From Puccinellia tenuiflora (taxonomy: Eukaryota; Streptophyta; Magnoliopsida; Poales; Poaceae), in the NCBI GenBank assembly GCA_012064385.1, contig QRDG01000060.1, positions 1,100,814 to 1,164,813 of the forward strand: a stretch of 64,000 nucleotides of DNA. Direction: 5' to 3'. The notes below the pieces were generated by a model. It searched no databases. It saw nothing but the letters and a program-made list of their open reading frames with translations, and was not told where the DNA came from. Shown piece by piece: positions 21,604-32,954 of this stretch (positions are counted from its first letter, which is position 1; every line of letters begins with the position of its first letter). A program made the translations under genes and the position numbers.

Positions 21604-22729
21604 CTATGCTAATGCACCACCCTTACTTGGACAAATACATACTTGTGATTAAACCCCTTGCAAGCATCCGCAACTACAAGAAAGTAATTAAGATAAAAAC
21701 CTAACCACAGCCTTAGACTCCGAGACCCTACGCTCCCTAGTGCACTTGTTCACAAATTGGGGTTTAGGTTTCTGTCACTCCTACAACCCTACCATAAGCA
21801 AACTAAATACACTATGCATTCCCCTAGGCCCTTTGAAAGGAGAAGTATCATGTAGTCGACATTCACACGATACCATTAGAGGAATAAAACCACAGCATAA
21901 ATCAAACCATTAAATATTACTCAACATTATGCAATTACTAGCAACTAGGCTTTCCCCATGTCCTTAAGAACCAAACGAACTACTCACAAGACATCATATA
22001 GATCATGATCAGAGGTGATATTCAAGGGTAACAATCTGATCATAAAGATAATTCACCGATAAAACTCTCAAGCATCAACTACAAGTGGTAATCAATACCC
22101 GGGATACGATTCCAATGAACTAATAACAAAACAAGGACGATTGCTATAGCGGGATGAGATGGGACGGTGACGGTGATGATGGTGCTGATGATGGAGATGG
22201 TGTTGATGATGATCCCGATGATGCTTGGCATAATGGTGATGACGATGGCGGTGATTCCCCCCCTCCGGGAGGGAAATTCCCTGGCAAATTTCTCCCTGCC
22301 GGAGCTCTTCTTCTCTCTGTCTGGTTTCTGCCTCGTGGAGGCGGCGGAAAAATTCCTCTTCGATTCCCCCGCGTTTTTAGGTCAAGGGTCAATAATACGC
22401 CGAAGGGGAGCCGGAGGGGGCCATAGGGGCCAGGGGCGGGCCCACGGGTGCAGGCCGCCCCTGCCCCCTGGAGCTCCACTCCGTGCCCCCTTTCGACTCC
22501 GCGACTTATTCTTCAAAATATTGACTTCATAATTTTTCTGGAATTTTCTGAGCTTCCGACGTCAGGTATCTTGACAGGTACTTTTTTAGCTGATTTCCGG
22601 CTCCGGCAGATGCATCCCCAATAATTGCCAATCATGCAAAATAACATAAGTATTGCATCATAATATGAAATATATCAATGAATAAAGATAAATTATGATG
22701 TAAAATAGTGATGCAAAATGGACGTATGA

Positions 22730-22742
22730 GCTCCCCCAAGCT
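22730..22742 (-). promoter_or_regulatory. Polypurine tract of element B
   Basis: AAGCTTGGGGGAG on the minus strand immediately before the 3' LTR, the plus-strand primer typical of Athila elements. Confidence 0.8.
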
Positions 22743-24428
22743 TAGACTCCGCTTGTCCCCAAGCGAAAACTGAACTCGGTAAACATGACCACAGGTTTAT
22801 AGAGTGAAGTGTCGATAAATAAAGAATACGAACATGAAGCATCAGTATTTACTCATCAAACACAAATATATCTTAAACAGCAACCTTTCTCTCATAAAGC
22901 TTCTCGAAGACAAGTAATGTAACTACAACATGTTAAGGTGAAATAAGACAGAAATTTATTAAGCAAAGACAAATCGCGACTCTACTTAAGAAACAATTAT
23001 ACTTATTAGTCCATATTTCAAGAAAGATTCATTTAAATGCTTCAACCATCCGGTCATCTTCCCACGAGTTGCAAATCATCAAAGCTATATCCTTATAACA
23101 AAAGAGTTAGAACTGACATAAGAAAAATGAATAACTATCATGAGACATAAAAGATAATGTGGATATCATAATTGCTTAATGTCAAAATTCAACACTATGA
23201 GTTTGCTTGTAGAAGGTAGAGGAAGTGGGTGAACTGACTCAACAATAAGTAAAAGAGAGGCCCTTCGCAGAGGGAAGCAGGGATTAGTCATGTGCTAGAG
23301 CTTTTTGGTTTTTAAAACAGAAGTAAAATGATTTTGAGGTATGCATGCTTTCGTCAACGGCTTCACAACAGAGAAGCTATCTAGTCCCCCATGACAAGCA
23401 AGGTTTTTAGACTTGTGAGAGCAGCTGGTTTTTAGAGGAGCGAGTACGCTCCTCTTTCTCCTTGGTTTCACCACTATCCAATGTTTGAGCTGATTTCTCA
23501 GATTTGCATTGCGCGGAGGAGAATTGTGAGTTATATTTATATTTTTGCTTAAGCAGCTCTCGGGTTGATTCAAGTGAAGACGTATTCCATCAACACCGGG
23601 TGAAAGGGGGGAAATGACCTTGCTCGTCACAAGTTATATCTAGCTCTCCACTGCTCCCTCATGAGCTTAAAAACAGAGGCACAAAAAGGAGTATTTTGAA
23701 TTTTTAAAGGTAGCACATGACAAATTTATTTGGAATGGGAAGAAATATCATGCATAGGTAGATATGGTGGACACAACTGGCAAGGAAGTTTGGCTTTGGG
23801 GAATGGATGCACGAGTGAACCATACACTCAGTACAGAGCTTTAGGCTAGAAGGGCTTTACAGCAAACAAACAGTGTTGAGAGATGTAAATCAACTATGCT
23901 ATCAAAAACAATATGTCAAACATGCAACATGAAGCCTATCATCACTGTCAGAAATAAATCTAATACAAAGGTGTATGAGCTAGAAGGTTCACAAGCATGT
24001 AAGACATACAAGATAGTGTATTTGCAATCAAATTCTTCTTCTCTACTCAAGCACCAAACTAATTATTGCAATTTAAACAAAGCCATGCTTATCGATACCG
24101 AATAAACTTCTACTCATTCACCCAATGTCAAATCATCACTTACCACGAGATCAGCAGATGAGAGAGATTGCCATAATAAAATATAAAGTGCAGAAGAATA
24201 GAAGATACTTCTCATTTGTATTCCATTATAGAAAACCACACACCAACGGATACAAAGGACTCACAAGGAGTGACAAGACACAATGCAAAACCATACTACA
24301 AGATAACTTCTCTACTCATGATACGACTCACATGACTACAAAAAAAAAAGACATAAGATAAAGATACCGGGGCACTCCCCCAAGCTTGGAGCAAGCCAAG
24401 GGAGTGTCGTTACCCATAGTGGTCAAAT
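22743..24428 (-). other. Non-coding 3' region of element B
   Basis: About 1.7 kb of AT-rich sequence between the coiled-coil ORF and the polypurine tract. I see only scattered ORFs under 115 codons on both strands with no domain. Athila elements often have such a long tail where an env-like gene once lay. Confidence 0.6.
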
Positions 24429-24875
24429 TTATTCCTGCGGTGGAGATGGCGGCACCACAGCCAGAGGTGTTAAGAAATACTGAAGACGTCGGCGAAGCTC
24501 CAGATTCTCTGCCTCTAGTATTGCAACTTCCTCTTTCAAGCAGCAAAACTGCTCGCAGAACTGATCAGCCACTCTATGAGCTTCCGACAGCAATGGAGCA
24601 ATATGGGGATCCTGTTGCTGCGGCACTGTCCCTAGAACATCTTGAGAATAAGCATGTCGAGGGTTAATGGATCCCACAAAAGTGGTGTTGCCTGGCCTTG
24701 GATTCTCTGCCCTTCCTCCTGGTTGGCGTGATGCTGCCCTTCTCACTTCTTCCCGCACGTTGCGCTCCAGCTCCGCCTTCCTAGCGGCGATCTCCTCATC
24801 GATCGCCCTGTTCATCTAGATCCGACGAAGGCGCCTTGCTGCGTAATCTTCCCTACTGGATCCCCAAGAAGACAT
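24429..24875 (-). pseudogene. Coiled-coil ORF in the env position of element B
   Basis: An ATG at 24875 opens MSSWGSSREDYAARRLRRI, then a TAG; an ATG follows at once at 24815 and 128 codons run to 24429. The first part is charged and helical (MNRAIDEEIAARKAELERN), the middle is Pro/Gly/Asn-rich, and the C-terminal part has a heptad-like stretch (CLKEEVAILEAENLELRRR) ending in SPPQE. It lies downstream of integrase, where Athila elements may carry an env-like gene, but I see no signal peptide or membrane segment. Function unknown. One in-frame stop makes this copy broken unless the second ATG is used. Confidence 0.6.
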
Positions 24876-25154
24876 CTAGATGGAGAGTTTCTGAGACCCT
24901 GGCAAGAGAAAACTCGAAACAAGAACACGACGAAAACACAGGATACGCTTCTCGAAAAATTTGGGGTAATATATAGCGAAAAGTTTTGCAATAAAAGGAA
25001 GGAGACGGGACTAGGCGGAGTCGGAGGCGGTGCCCAGGGGCCAGGGGTGGGGCCGCGGCCTAGGGTGGGGCCGTGGCCTGGGGTGGGGCCACGGCAGAGG
25101 GCCGCCTCTGCCCCCTGGAGTCCGTCTCGTACTCAGTCCAGTCTCCGAATTTTC
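24876..25154 (-). other. Spacer between integrase and the coiled-coil ORF of B
   Basis: Contains a GC-rich imperfect repeat of GGGGTGGGGCC (25035-25100) similar to blocks in the LTR of B. No coding potential seen. Confidence 0.5.
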
Positions 25155-25463
25155 CTAATTTTTGAGAAATAAATAATATGAATTTTCTAGAATTTTTTGA
25201 GGCACTTTCCTTACCAAAACAGTTACATATTCATTTTCTGATTCTGGAGTCTTCCGGTATTTGGTCTCGATAAGCTCTTCCGGAGAGACCACTTGAATAA
25301 CATCGGCATCTTTTTCCAGGGGATTACCGGAGATGTAGTGCTTAAGTCGCTGACCATTCACCACTTGAGGTTTGTCTCCGTCAAGATTATTAATCTTTAT
25401 AGCTCCGGAGCGATAGACTTCCTCAATGATGAATGGTCCCTCCCATTTTGATAGCAATTTTTC
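25155..25463 (-). pseudogene. C-terminal end of element B integrase, out of frame
   Basis: The frame starting KLLSKWEGPFIIEEVY continues the integrase C-terminal domain after a one-base shift at about 25463, runs through INNLDGDKPQVVNGQRLKHY and stops at 25155. The WEGPF motif is the usual end of Gypsy integrases. Confidence 0.8.
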
Positions 25464-27744
25464 CTGCAAAAAATCTGAGACGGGACCTATACAAAAGCAC
25501 TTTATCACCAACATTAAATTCTCTTTTCAAAATTCTCTTATCATGCCATCTCTTTACTTTTTCCTTAAACAAACGAGCACTCTCATAAGCCTCATTCCTC
25601 CACTCATCCAAAGAATTCAATTTAAGCAGCCTAGTTTTACCGGCAAGATTAGGATTACAATTAAGTTGTCTAACATCCCAAAAAGCTTTATGTTCTAATT
25701 CAAGAGGCAAATGACATGCCTTCCCATAAACCATTTTATAAGGAGACATACCCATAGGATTTTTATAAGCAGTTCTATAGGCCCATAAAGCATCATTAAG
25801 TTTTTTAGACCAATTCTTCCTAGACTTGTTAACGGTCTTTTGCAAGATCAGTTTAATTTCTCTATTAGTTAATTCAACTTGCCCACTAGTTTGAGGATGA
25901 TACAGAGAGGAGACTCTGTGATTAACATCGTACTTAGCTAAAACCTTTCTAAAAGCTCCATGAATAAAATGAGATCCTCCATCAGTCATAAGATATCTAG
26001 GCACACCAAACCTAGGAAAAATAACTTTAAGAATTTTTAGGGAGGTCTTATGATCAACACTTTTAGTTGGTATAGCTTCCACCCACTTAGTAACATAATC
26101 TACAGCAACAAGAATATGAGTATTACCATGAGAAGTGGGAAAAGGACCCATAAAGTCAAACCCCCAACAATCAAAAGGTTCAATAACAAGAGAATAATTC
26201 ATAGGCATTTCATTACGTCTACTAATGTTACCGACCCTTTGACACTCATCACAAGATGAAACAAAGTTTTTAGCATCCTTAAATAAAGTAGGCCAATAAA
26301 AACCTGATTGAAGAACCTTATGTGCAGTCCTTTCACCTGCGTGATGTCCTCCATAATCACTATTGTGGCACTTCCTCAATACCTCCTCCAGTTCATGCTC
26401 AGGAATACATCTCCTCAAGATTCCATCAGCTCTCTCCTTGTATAAATGTGGGTCATCCCAAAAGTAATGCCTCAAGTCATAGAAGAATTTCTTTTTCTGT
26501 TGATAAGTACAACTTGGAGGCAAAAATTTTGAGACAATAAAATTAGCATAATCAGCATACCAAGGAGCATCATGAGAAGTTACCTTAACGACGGCAAGTT
26601 GTTCGTCAGGGAAACTATCATTTACAGGGATGGGATCATGAGGAATATTTTCCATTCTAGACAAATTATCAGCTACAGGGTTTTCTGCACCTTTTCTATC
26701 AACAATATGCAAATCAAACTCTTGCAGCAAAAGCACCCATCTAATAACTCTAGGCTTAGCATCTTTCTTCTCCATAAGGTACTTAATTGCAGCATGGTCA
26801 GTATGAATAGTTACTTTAGAGTCCACAATATATTTTCTAAATTTATCACAAGCAAAAACAACCGCTAAAAATTCCTTTTCAGTAGTTGCATAATTTTTCT
26901 GTGCACTATCCAAAGTTTTAATAGCATAATGAATTACATTCAACTTCTTATCAATTCTTTGGCCAAGGATAGCCCCTACAGCATAATCACTTGCGTCACA
27001 CATAATTTCAAAGGGTAAATTCCAATCAGGCGGTTGAACTATAGGAGCGGTGATTAAAGCCCTTTTTAGTACCTCGAAGGCTTCCTTACAATCTTCATAA
27101 AAAACATATGGAACATCTTTTTGAAGAAGATTGGTGAGAAGCCGCGACGTCTTAAAAAAATCTTTAATAAACCTCCTATAAAAACCAGCATGACCGAGGA
27201 AACTACGAATACCTTTGATGTCTCTTGGATAGGGCATCTTCTCAATTGCTTCAATTTTGGCTTTATCAACTTCAATCCCCCTTTCAGAAATTTTATGTCC
27301 AAGCACTATGCCTTCATTTACCATGAAATGACACTTCTCCCAATTGAGAACAAGATTGGTCTCCTCACATCTCTGCAAAACTTTGTTAAGATTATAGAGG
27401 CAATTGTCGAAAGACGTTCCATAGACGGAGAAATCGTCCATGAAGACTTCCACAATTTCCTCACAAAAACCATGAAAAATAGCAGACATGCATCTTTGAA
27501 AAGTAGTAGGTGCATTACACAAACCAAAAGGCATACGTCTATAGGCATAAGTTTCATAAGGACAAGTAAAAGTAGTTTTTTCTTGATTTTCAAATTTAAC
27601 AGCAATTTGAGAGAAACCAGAATAACCATCAAGAAAACAAAAGTGAGAATTCTTAGACAGTCTTTCAAGCATTTGGTCAATAAAAGGCAAAGGATAATGA
27701 TCTTTTCGAGTAGCCTTATTAAGTTTCCTATAATCAATGCACAT
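25423..27744 (-). CDS. Reverse transcriptase-RNase H-integrase of Athila-like element B
   Basis: 773 codons without a stop. RT from MCIDYRKLNKATRKDHYPLP with substrate motif FLDGYSGFSQI and catalytic FMDDFSVYG near residue 100; RNase H with DASDYAVGAILG, TTEKEFLAVVFA and HTDHAAIKYL; integrase with the HHCC zinc site (GGHHAGERTAH ... CDECQ) and catalytic core (GFDFMGPFP, TDGGSHF, HPQTSGQVE). The frame upstream (27745-28749) is the same frame, cut by one TGA. It ends out of frame after the RLRF motif. In family members this enzyme set copies RNA and inserts the DNA. Confidence 0.93.
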   Translation of the reverse strand: MCIDYRKLNKATRKDHYPLPFIDQMLERLSKNSHFCFLDGYSGFSQIAVKFENQEKTTFTCPYETYAYRRMPFGLCNAPTTFQRCMSAIFHGFCEEIVEVFMDDFSVYGTSFDNCLYNLNKVLQRCEETNLVLNWEKCHFMVNEGIVLGHKISERGIEVDKAKIEAIEKMPYPRDIKGIRSFLGHAGFYRRFIKDFFKTSRLLTNLLQKDVPYVFYEDCKEAFEVLKRALITAPIVQPPDWNLPFEIMCDASDYAVGAILGQRIDKKLNVIHYAIKTLDSAQKNYATTEKEFLAVVFACDKFRKYIVDSKVTIHTDHAAIKYLMEKKDAKPRVIRWVLLLQEFDLHIVDRKGAENPVADNLSRMENIPHDPIPVNDSFPDEQLAVVKVTSHDAPWYADYANFIVSKFLPPSCTYQQKKKFFYDLRHYFWDDPHLYKERADGILRRCIPEHELEEVLRKCHNSDYGGHHAGERTAHKVLQSGFYWPTLFKDAKNFVSSCDECQRVGNISRRNEMPMNYSLVIEPFDCWGFDFMGPFPTSHGNTHILVAVDYVTKWVEAIPTKSVDHKTSLKILKVIFPRFGVPRYLMTDGGSHFIHGAFRKVLAKYDVNHRVSSLYHPQTSGQVELTNREIKLILQKTVNKSRKNWSKKLNDALWAYRTAYKNPMGMSPYKMVYGKACHLPLELEHKAFWDVRQLNCNPNLAGKTRLLKLNSLDEWRNEAYESARLFKEKVKRWHDKRILKREFNVGDKVLLYRSRLRFFAGKIAIKMGGTIHH

Positions 27745-28861
27745 TCAATACCCTACAACTGTTCTTTGAGGAATGAGTTCATTATTATCATTAGCAACAA
27801 CAGTCATACCTCCCTTTTTGGTAACACAATGAACAGGACTAACCCATCTACTATCAGCAATAGGATAGATTATACCTGCATCGAAAAGCTTGAGTATCTC
27901 ATTTCTTACCACATCCTTCATCTTTGGATTCAATCTTCGTTGATGATCAACAACGGGCTTCGCATCAGGCTCAAGATTAATTGTATGTTGACAAATAGAT
28001 GGAGAAATCCCTTGAAGATCATCAAGAGTATATCCCAATGCAGCTCGATGTTTCCTAAGGCCCTCCAATAATCGCTCCTCCTCTTTCACTGAAAGGTTAA
28101 AATTGATAATAACAGGATATATTTTCTTCTCATCCAAATATGTATATTTGAGAGTGTTTGGGAGAGCTTTTAATTCAAAAACAGGATCTCCCTTTGGAGG
28201 TGTCTGGGTCCCCAGAGACTCCACAGGTAGATCATGCTTTAGAATAGCCGGCTGTCTAAAGAAGACTTCATCAATTTCCTCTCTTTCCTGCATAAACATA
28301 TCATTCTCGTGCTCCTCCATATATTGTTGCAAAGGATCATTCGGAGGCACAGCAATAGAAGCAATTCTTTCAATAATAAGATCCTCATTAGGTAATTCTT
28401 TATCATAACGATGTCTACCAAATTTGGAAAAATTAAATTCATACGGCTCTCCAGCGAATTGAACAGAGACCTTTTCTTTCTTAAAATCTATAACAGCACT
28501 ACAAGTATTTAAGAAAGGTCTACCAAATATGATAGGACAAAATTTATCTTTAACCGACCCCAAGACAAGGAAATCAGTTGGATATTTTACCTTACCACAT
28601 AAGACTTCAACGTCTCTGACAATTCCCACCGGGTGGATGACATCTCTATTAGCCAATTTAATCTCCAAATCAATATCCTCAAGCTCACATGGCGCAATTT
28701 CGCGCATTATTTCTTGATAAAGTGTATAAGGAATAGCACTTGCACCCATATCACATAATCCATAATAGCAATGATCACCTATTTTGATAGAGACAACAGG
28801 AGTACCAACAACTTTTGCACTTTTATCCTGTCTAACAATGTTAGTAGCAACTTCACAAAAT
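27745..28861 (-). pseudogene. Protease and RT N-terminus of element B (ends at a premature TGA)
   Basis: The listed frame starts inside the protease active site (CDMGASA, catalytic Asp at about 28755) and runs 334 codons through FGRPFLNTCSAVIDFK, the spacer and the RT start (ILKLFDAGIIYPIADS, WVSPVHCV). It ends at TGA where Athila RTs have an arginine codon just before MCIDYRKLN, a change consistent with one substitution (AGA to TGA). Upstream, the same frame opens as far as about 28861. Confidence 0.85.
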
Positions 28862-29370
28862 AAATAGAACCTCCATCGATGTTCTCAGTTACAAGATCTT
28901 TAACCAAGGCTACTGGAGAGGCAATTTCAAGTTGTTCATCAGGTTCATAAGCTTTCCTTTCACTTTTATTAACCACACTAGCCACGATTGAGTGTTCTTT
29001 AATTTTTATAGGAAAGGGTGTTTTTTCAAAGTAAACAGCAGGTAAAACAGATTCAACTGTTTGAACAGGCACATCATCACTAGCAAGCACATATGTTTTA
29101 CAAACATCTTTAAATGGTTCATGATACTTATCCCACTTTTCTTTTGGAATATTAATATGGTCAGCAAAGGATTTACAAAGATCAACAACAATTTGAGAAT
29201 CGAGCCCAAACTTAGTACTAAGCATATTAAAACGTTCAGTTTCCATGAAAGATTTAATGCAGTCATACTCATAATTTATACCTGATTCTTTACCTTTGTC
29301 GATCTCCCAATCTTCCGCATTGCGATAAATCCTTTCAATTAAATCCCATTTAGCATTAACTTCTTTGTTT
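28862..29370 (-). pseudogene. C-terminal gag region of element B (frameshifted at both ends)
   Basis: Frame with INYEYDCIKSFMETERFNML and KFGLDSQIVVDLCKSF, continuing gag after a shift at about 29370 and leaving it at about 28861 (frame change at IYFVK). It contains the acidic and basic linker before protease. No zinc knuckle was recognised. Confidence 0.7.
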
Positions 29371-29941
29371 TAAAGGATCCAAGAGAAGAGGCATCAAGCA
29401 TATCCTTATCATAGCGAGGCAGCCTCGCATAAAAATTGTTAACAATTATATCATTAGGAAGCTTATGATTGGGGCATTTAAGCATTAAAGATTTCAACCT
29501 CCCCCAAGCTTGAGCGATGCTTTCTCCTTCATGTGGCCAAAAGTTATAAATATAATTTCTATCTTGATGAATTTCATGAAGAGGATAAAATTTAGAATAA
29601 AAGAGAGACATAAGCTCTTTCCAATCCATCAAGTGAGAATTATCCAGAAGCATATACCAATCCATAGCTTTATCCTTTAGTGATATTGAGAATAATTTCC
29701 TCATGATTACCTCTTTTGACATACCTGCAATCTTAAATAGCTCACACAGATCTTTAATATAAAGCAAATGATAACCTGGATGGATGGTTCCATCCCCTGC
29801 ATAACGGTTACTCATAACATGATCAATAATTCCCATGGGTATTTTAAATGGATCAATTTCAGAGAGCGAAGGACTCTTATCCACCACAGGCGTGGTGGTA
29901 GAGTCACTCCCAAACATCATATTAAGTGAAGAGTGCTCCAT
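29339..29941 (-). pseudogene. Gag N-terminal part of element B
   Basis: ATG at 29941, MEHSSLNMMFGSD; 200 codons with the gag core KLFSISLKDKAMDWYMLL, LMSLFYSKFYP and ESIAQAWGRLKSL, the helical capsid motifs of Athila gag. It lies about 90 bp after the primer site. It stops early at 29339 because of a frameshift around 29370. The longer frame upstream of the ATG comes from LTR and primer sequence and is not coding. Confidence 0.8.
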
Positions 29942-30028
29942 AACGAAGCAAAGTAACAAGCAAAAATAAAAATAGCACTTATAATAAAAGAGTTCCTTAC
30001 CAGTTCCACTTACCAATAGCGCTACACT

Positions 30029-30046
30029 CCCCGGCAACGGCGCCAG
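30029..30046 (-). promoter_or_regulatory. Primer-binding site of element B
   Basis: TGGCGCCGTTGCCGGGGA on the minus strand, 10 bases after the LTR end; the Athila-type site matching tRNA-Asp. Confidence 0.88.
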
Positions 30047-30056
30047 AAAAGAGTCT

Positions 30057-31570
30057 TGATGAGCCACAAGTATAGGGGATCTATCGTAGTCCTTTCGATA
30101 AGTAAGAGTGTCGAACCCAACGAGGAGCAGAAGGTGTTGACAAGTAGTTTTCAGCAAGGTTTCACTGCAAGCACTAAAAGAGAAATGTTTTTGGATTTTT
30201 CAAAGAACAAATGAAGAACAGGTAAATAAAAGAGTGCTAGAATGATTGCAGCAAATAGCCCAATCCCTTTAAGCTCAAAGGACAGGCCGGTTGTGTTACT
30301 TATGAAGATTAAAACGTTCTCGAGGACACATGGGAGTTTCTGCCTAGCCAGTTTCATTGCACGCCGGTGATTAACCTTCAATGTTTTGATAAAGTGCTGT
30401 GTGGATGGACCTATGCTAATGCACCGCCCTTACTTGGACAAATACATACTTATGATTAAACCCCTTGCAAGCATCCGCAACTACAAGAAAGTAATTAAGA
30501 TAAAAACCTAACCACAGCCTTAGACTCCGAGACCCTACGCTCCCTAGTGCACTTGTTCACAAATTGGGGTTTAGGTTTCTGTCACTCCTACAACCCTACC
30601 ATAAGCAAACTAAATACACTATGCATTCCCCTAGGCCCTTTGAAAGGTGAAGTATCATGTAGTCGACGTTCACACGATACCACTAGAGGAATAACACCAC
30701 AGCATAAATCAAACCATTAAATATTACTCAACATTATGCAATTACTAGCAACTAGGCTTTCCCCATGTCCTCAAGAACCAAACGAACTACTCACAAAACA
30801 TCATATAGATCATGATCAAAGGTGATATAAATAAGGGTAACAATCTGATCGTAAAGATAATTCACCGATAAAACTCTCAAGCATCAACTACAAGTGGTAA
30901 TCAATACCTGGGATACGATTCCAATGAACTAATAACAAAACAATGACGATTGCTACAGCGGGATGAGATGGGACGGTGATGGTGATGATGGTGCTGATGA
31001 TGGAGATGGTGTTGATGATGATCTCGATGATGCTTGGCGTAATGGCGATGACGATGCCGGTGATTCCCCCCTCCGGGAGGGAAATTCCCTGGCAGATTTC
31101 TCCCTGCCGGAGCTCTTCTTCTCTCTGTCTGGTTTCCTCCTCGTGGAGGTGGCGGAAAAATTCCTCTTCCATGCCCACGACGTTTTTAGGTCAAGGGTCA
31201 ATAATACGCCAAAGGGGAGCCAGAGGGGGGCCACAGGGGCCAGGGGCGGGCCCCTGCCGCGGCCAAGGGTGGGCCCGCGGTTGCAGGCCGCCCTGCCCCC
31301 TGGAGCTCCACTCCGTGCCCCCTTTCGGCTCCGTGACTTATTCTTCAAAATATTGACTTCATAATTTTTCTGGAATTTTCTGAGCTTCCGACGTCAGGTA
31401 TCTTGACAGGTACTTTTTCAGCTGATTTCCGGCTCCGGCAGATGCATCCCCAATAATTTCCAATCATGCAAAATAAGACAAATAACATAAGTATTGCATC
31501 ATAATATGAAATATATAAATGAATAAAGATAAATTATGATGTAAAATAGTGATGCAAAATGGACGTATCA
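30057..31570 (-). repeat. 5' LTR of element B
   Basis: 1514 bp, TGATACGTCC to GGCTCATCA on the minus strand. Contains a GATGATG-rich tract (30962-31050) and a GC-rich block (31200-31310) that differs in length from the 3' LTR. It retains the empty site for A copy 3 at about 30411. Confidence 0.88.
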
Positions 31571-31575
31571 GTATG
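31571..31575. repeat. Target-site duplication of element B, right copy
   Basis: GTATG, identical to 17733-17737. Confidence 0.9.
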
Positions 31576-31802
31576 CGGGGTGGCTGCAACTGTCCCAACA
31601 AGCGATCAAACTTGCCGGACAGGTCAGCCAAGGTGGTGTTGATGGCATCAAACTTCGCATTGAAAGCACCCTCCAAGCCATCGATCTTGTCCATAGAACC
31701 ACGGATTCGTTCCTCAGTGTCCAAAGCATGGTCCGTAACCATCTTCTCAAAGTGCTCCTGCAGCTCCTTGTTGGTCATCTCGGCATTCTCGTCCCCTGAC
31801 AT
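31576..31802 (-). pseudogene. Start of gag of C copy 1, cut by element B
   Basis: The likely start is ATG at 31802 (MSGDENAEMTNKELQ), although the frame is open 29 codons further up. About 75 codons follow, ending LLGQLQPPR at the insertion site. The segment is helical and charged (LQEHFEKMVTDHALDTEER), like the N-terminus of many CRM-like gags. The rest of gag is at 17737 and below. Confidence 0.7.
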
Positions 31803-32942
31803 GATTAGTAGGAAAAAAGAAACAAAGACAAGTATATGTTCCCTATGAACTACTAGGAAGTGGTGGGAAACACGCAATCTGTGAGGCAAAATACAAGGCT
31901 CTTACAAATTCCTTACCAAGTAGGAGGGCGTCACTGCGACCACAAAGATTAGCACTCCGAAGATTGGACAAACCGATTACCAGGCGAGGTGCAAGTAGTA
32001 GAAAATATGTGGAGCTGTAGGAAGGCTTCAATATAGTGGATTAGCAATAATCAATTCAGGAATGCAAGTTGAAGCAACACTCAAAGGCGGTACCGTGCTG
32101 GTCCTAGGCTAGAGCTCACTAGAGACGCGAGCTGAAACACCAACGAAGTCACGGCGTGACACGTAAAGTAATAGGCAACAAAAGCTGTTAACAACAAGAT
32201 ATAAGTGATGATCACAAGGAAGAAAACATAATAGTGGGTATGAGGGACCCACAAAAGGAAAAGAATATGCACGTGAGCTCTTTTTTTTGCTCTGTAAAAC
32301 GTGCAAAATCACTAAAATATCACTATGATGGCAAGTATCTCAAAAGAATCCCCATACTGAAAAACAAGGGTAGGCTCGATTTTTTTTTCGAAGTGCTCTA
32401 CAAAGTGTGCCAGACATTTTTTTACAATCAATAACCCGGACGGACTCTACCCGTGAGTGTAGACTTGGCAGAAAGAACACAAGAAAAGACAACGACGGGA
32501 AACCTAATCAGACTCGAAAGGTACCACGGTAGAAGGAGCTTGCCTATTCCGTGTCGTGGTGGGATTCGACTCCTACCACAACTTGGAGAGGGTATCGGAT
32601 GTGGAGGCGATGGTGAAGTGGATGGTGGCGGCGGAAGGCTTGGTGGTATGGTGGCGGAGGTGATCTGCAATCATGAAAGAAGGTGCGGCATCGGCGATGA
32701 CTAGATGTGATACGAACTCGAAACTCTAAAGGACTAGACGCTAAGACCAACACGTTGACATGACGATGCAGAAGAAGATTCAACAATGCAAAACACTGAA
32801 GAGATTATGCAACAGGCCCGGACTGGTTCTAGGATGGGATGATCTAACCCTAATTTTTTTTGGCTTTTTCGTGGACTGTGGGTATGGAGAACAGATGCAA
32901 TCTACACTAGTAAAACTGTAAATCTCACCGATCAATTTGAAA
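31803..32942 (-). other. Leader of C copy 1
   Basis: 1.1 kb between primer site and gag ATG. AT-rich, with small ORFs on both strands that have no recognisable domain. A GGTGGCGGCGGAAGG-type purine stretch lies near 32620. Nothing else identified. Confidence 0.55.
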
Positions 32943-32952
32943 TCTGATACCA
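32943..32952 (-). promoter_or_regulatory. Primer-binding site of C copy 1
   Basis: TGGTATCAGA on the minus strand, two bases after the LTR end; initiator-Met tRNA complement. Confidence 0.8.
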
Positions 32953-32954
32953 CT

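Larger units (their letters stand above)
17738..22729 (-). repeat. 3' LTR of element B, split by an A element
   Basis: Two parts, 17738-18308 and 21604-22729, separated by A copy 3. It matches 30057-31570. Differences: a 212-bp tandem duplication (17860-18290), and a terminal TCATACGTCC where the other LTR starts TGATACGTCC (one base changed at 22728). Small ORFs here, including the 90-120 codon ones at 22144-22532, are GC-rich or aspartate-rich low complexity and not genes. Confidence 0.85.
17738..31570 (-). mobile_element. Athila-like Gypsy element B with its own nested A element
   Basis: Minus-strand element of 13.8 kb including a 3.3-kb A insertion. Order on the minus strand: 5' LTR (30057-31570), Athila-type primer site, gag, protease, RT-RNase H-integrase, coiled-coil ORF, long non-coding tail, polypurine tract, 3' LTR (17738-22729). 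The target duplication GTATG is perfect. RT motif FMDDFSVYG, the primer site and the AAGCTTGGGGGAG polypurine tract are typical of Athila. The LTR start TGATGAGCCACAAGTATAGG resembles common wheat and barley Athila families; I do not assign a family name. Confidence 0.9.

Noticed and set aside
22144..22532. Three overlapping ORFs of 90-121 codons on both strands
   Set aside because: They cross the GATGATG tract and GC-rich block of the B LTR and encode Asp-rich, Met-rich or Pro/Arg-rich low complexity. The second LTR gives similar but diverged frames (30953-31364).
27121..28071. 316-codon plus-strand ORF
   Set aside because: It lies antisense to the RT and protease of element B, where the minus strand shows strong domain motifs. 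It has no recognisable domain and is a shadow frame.
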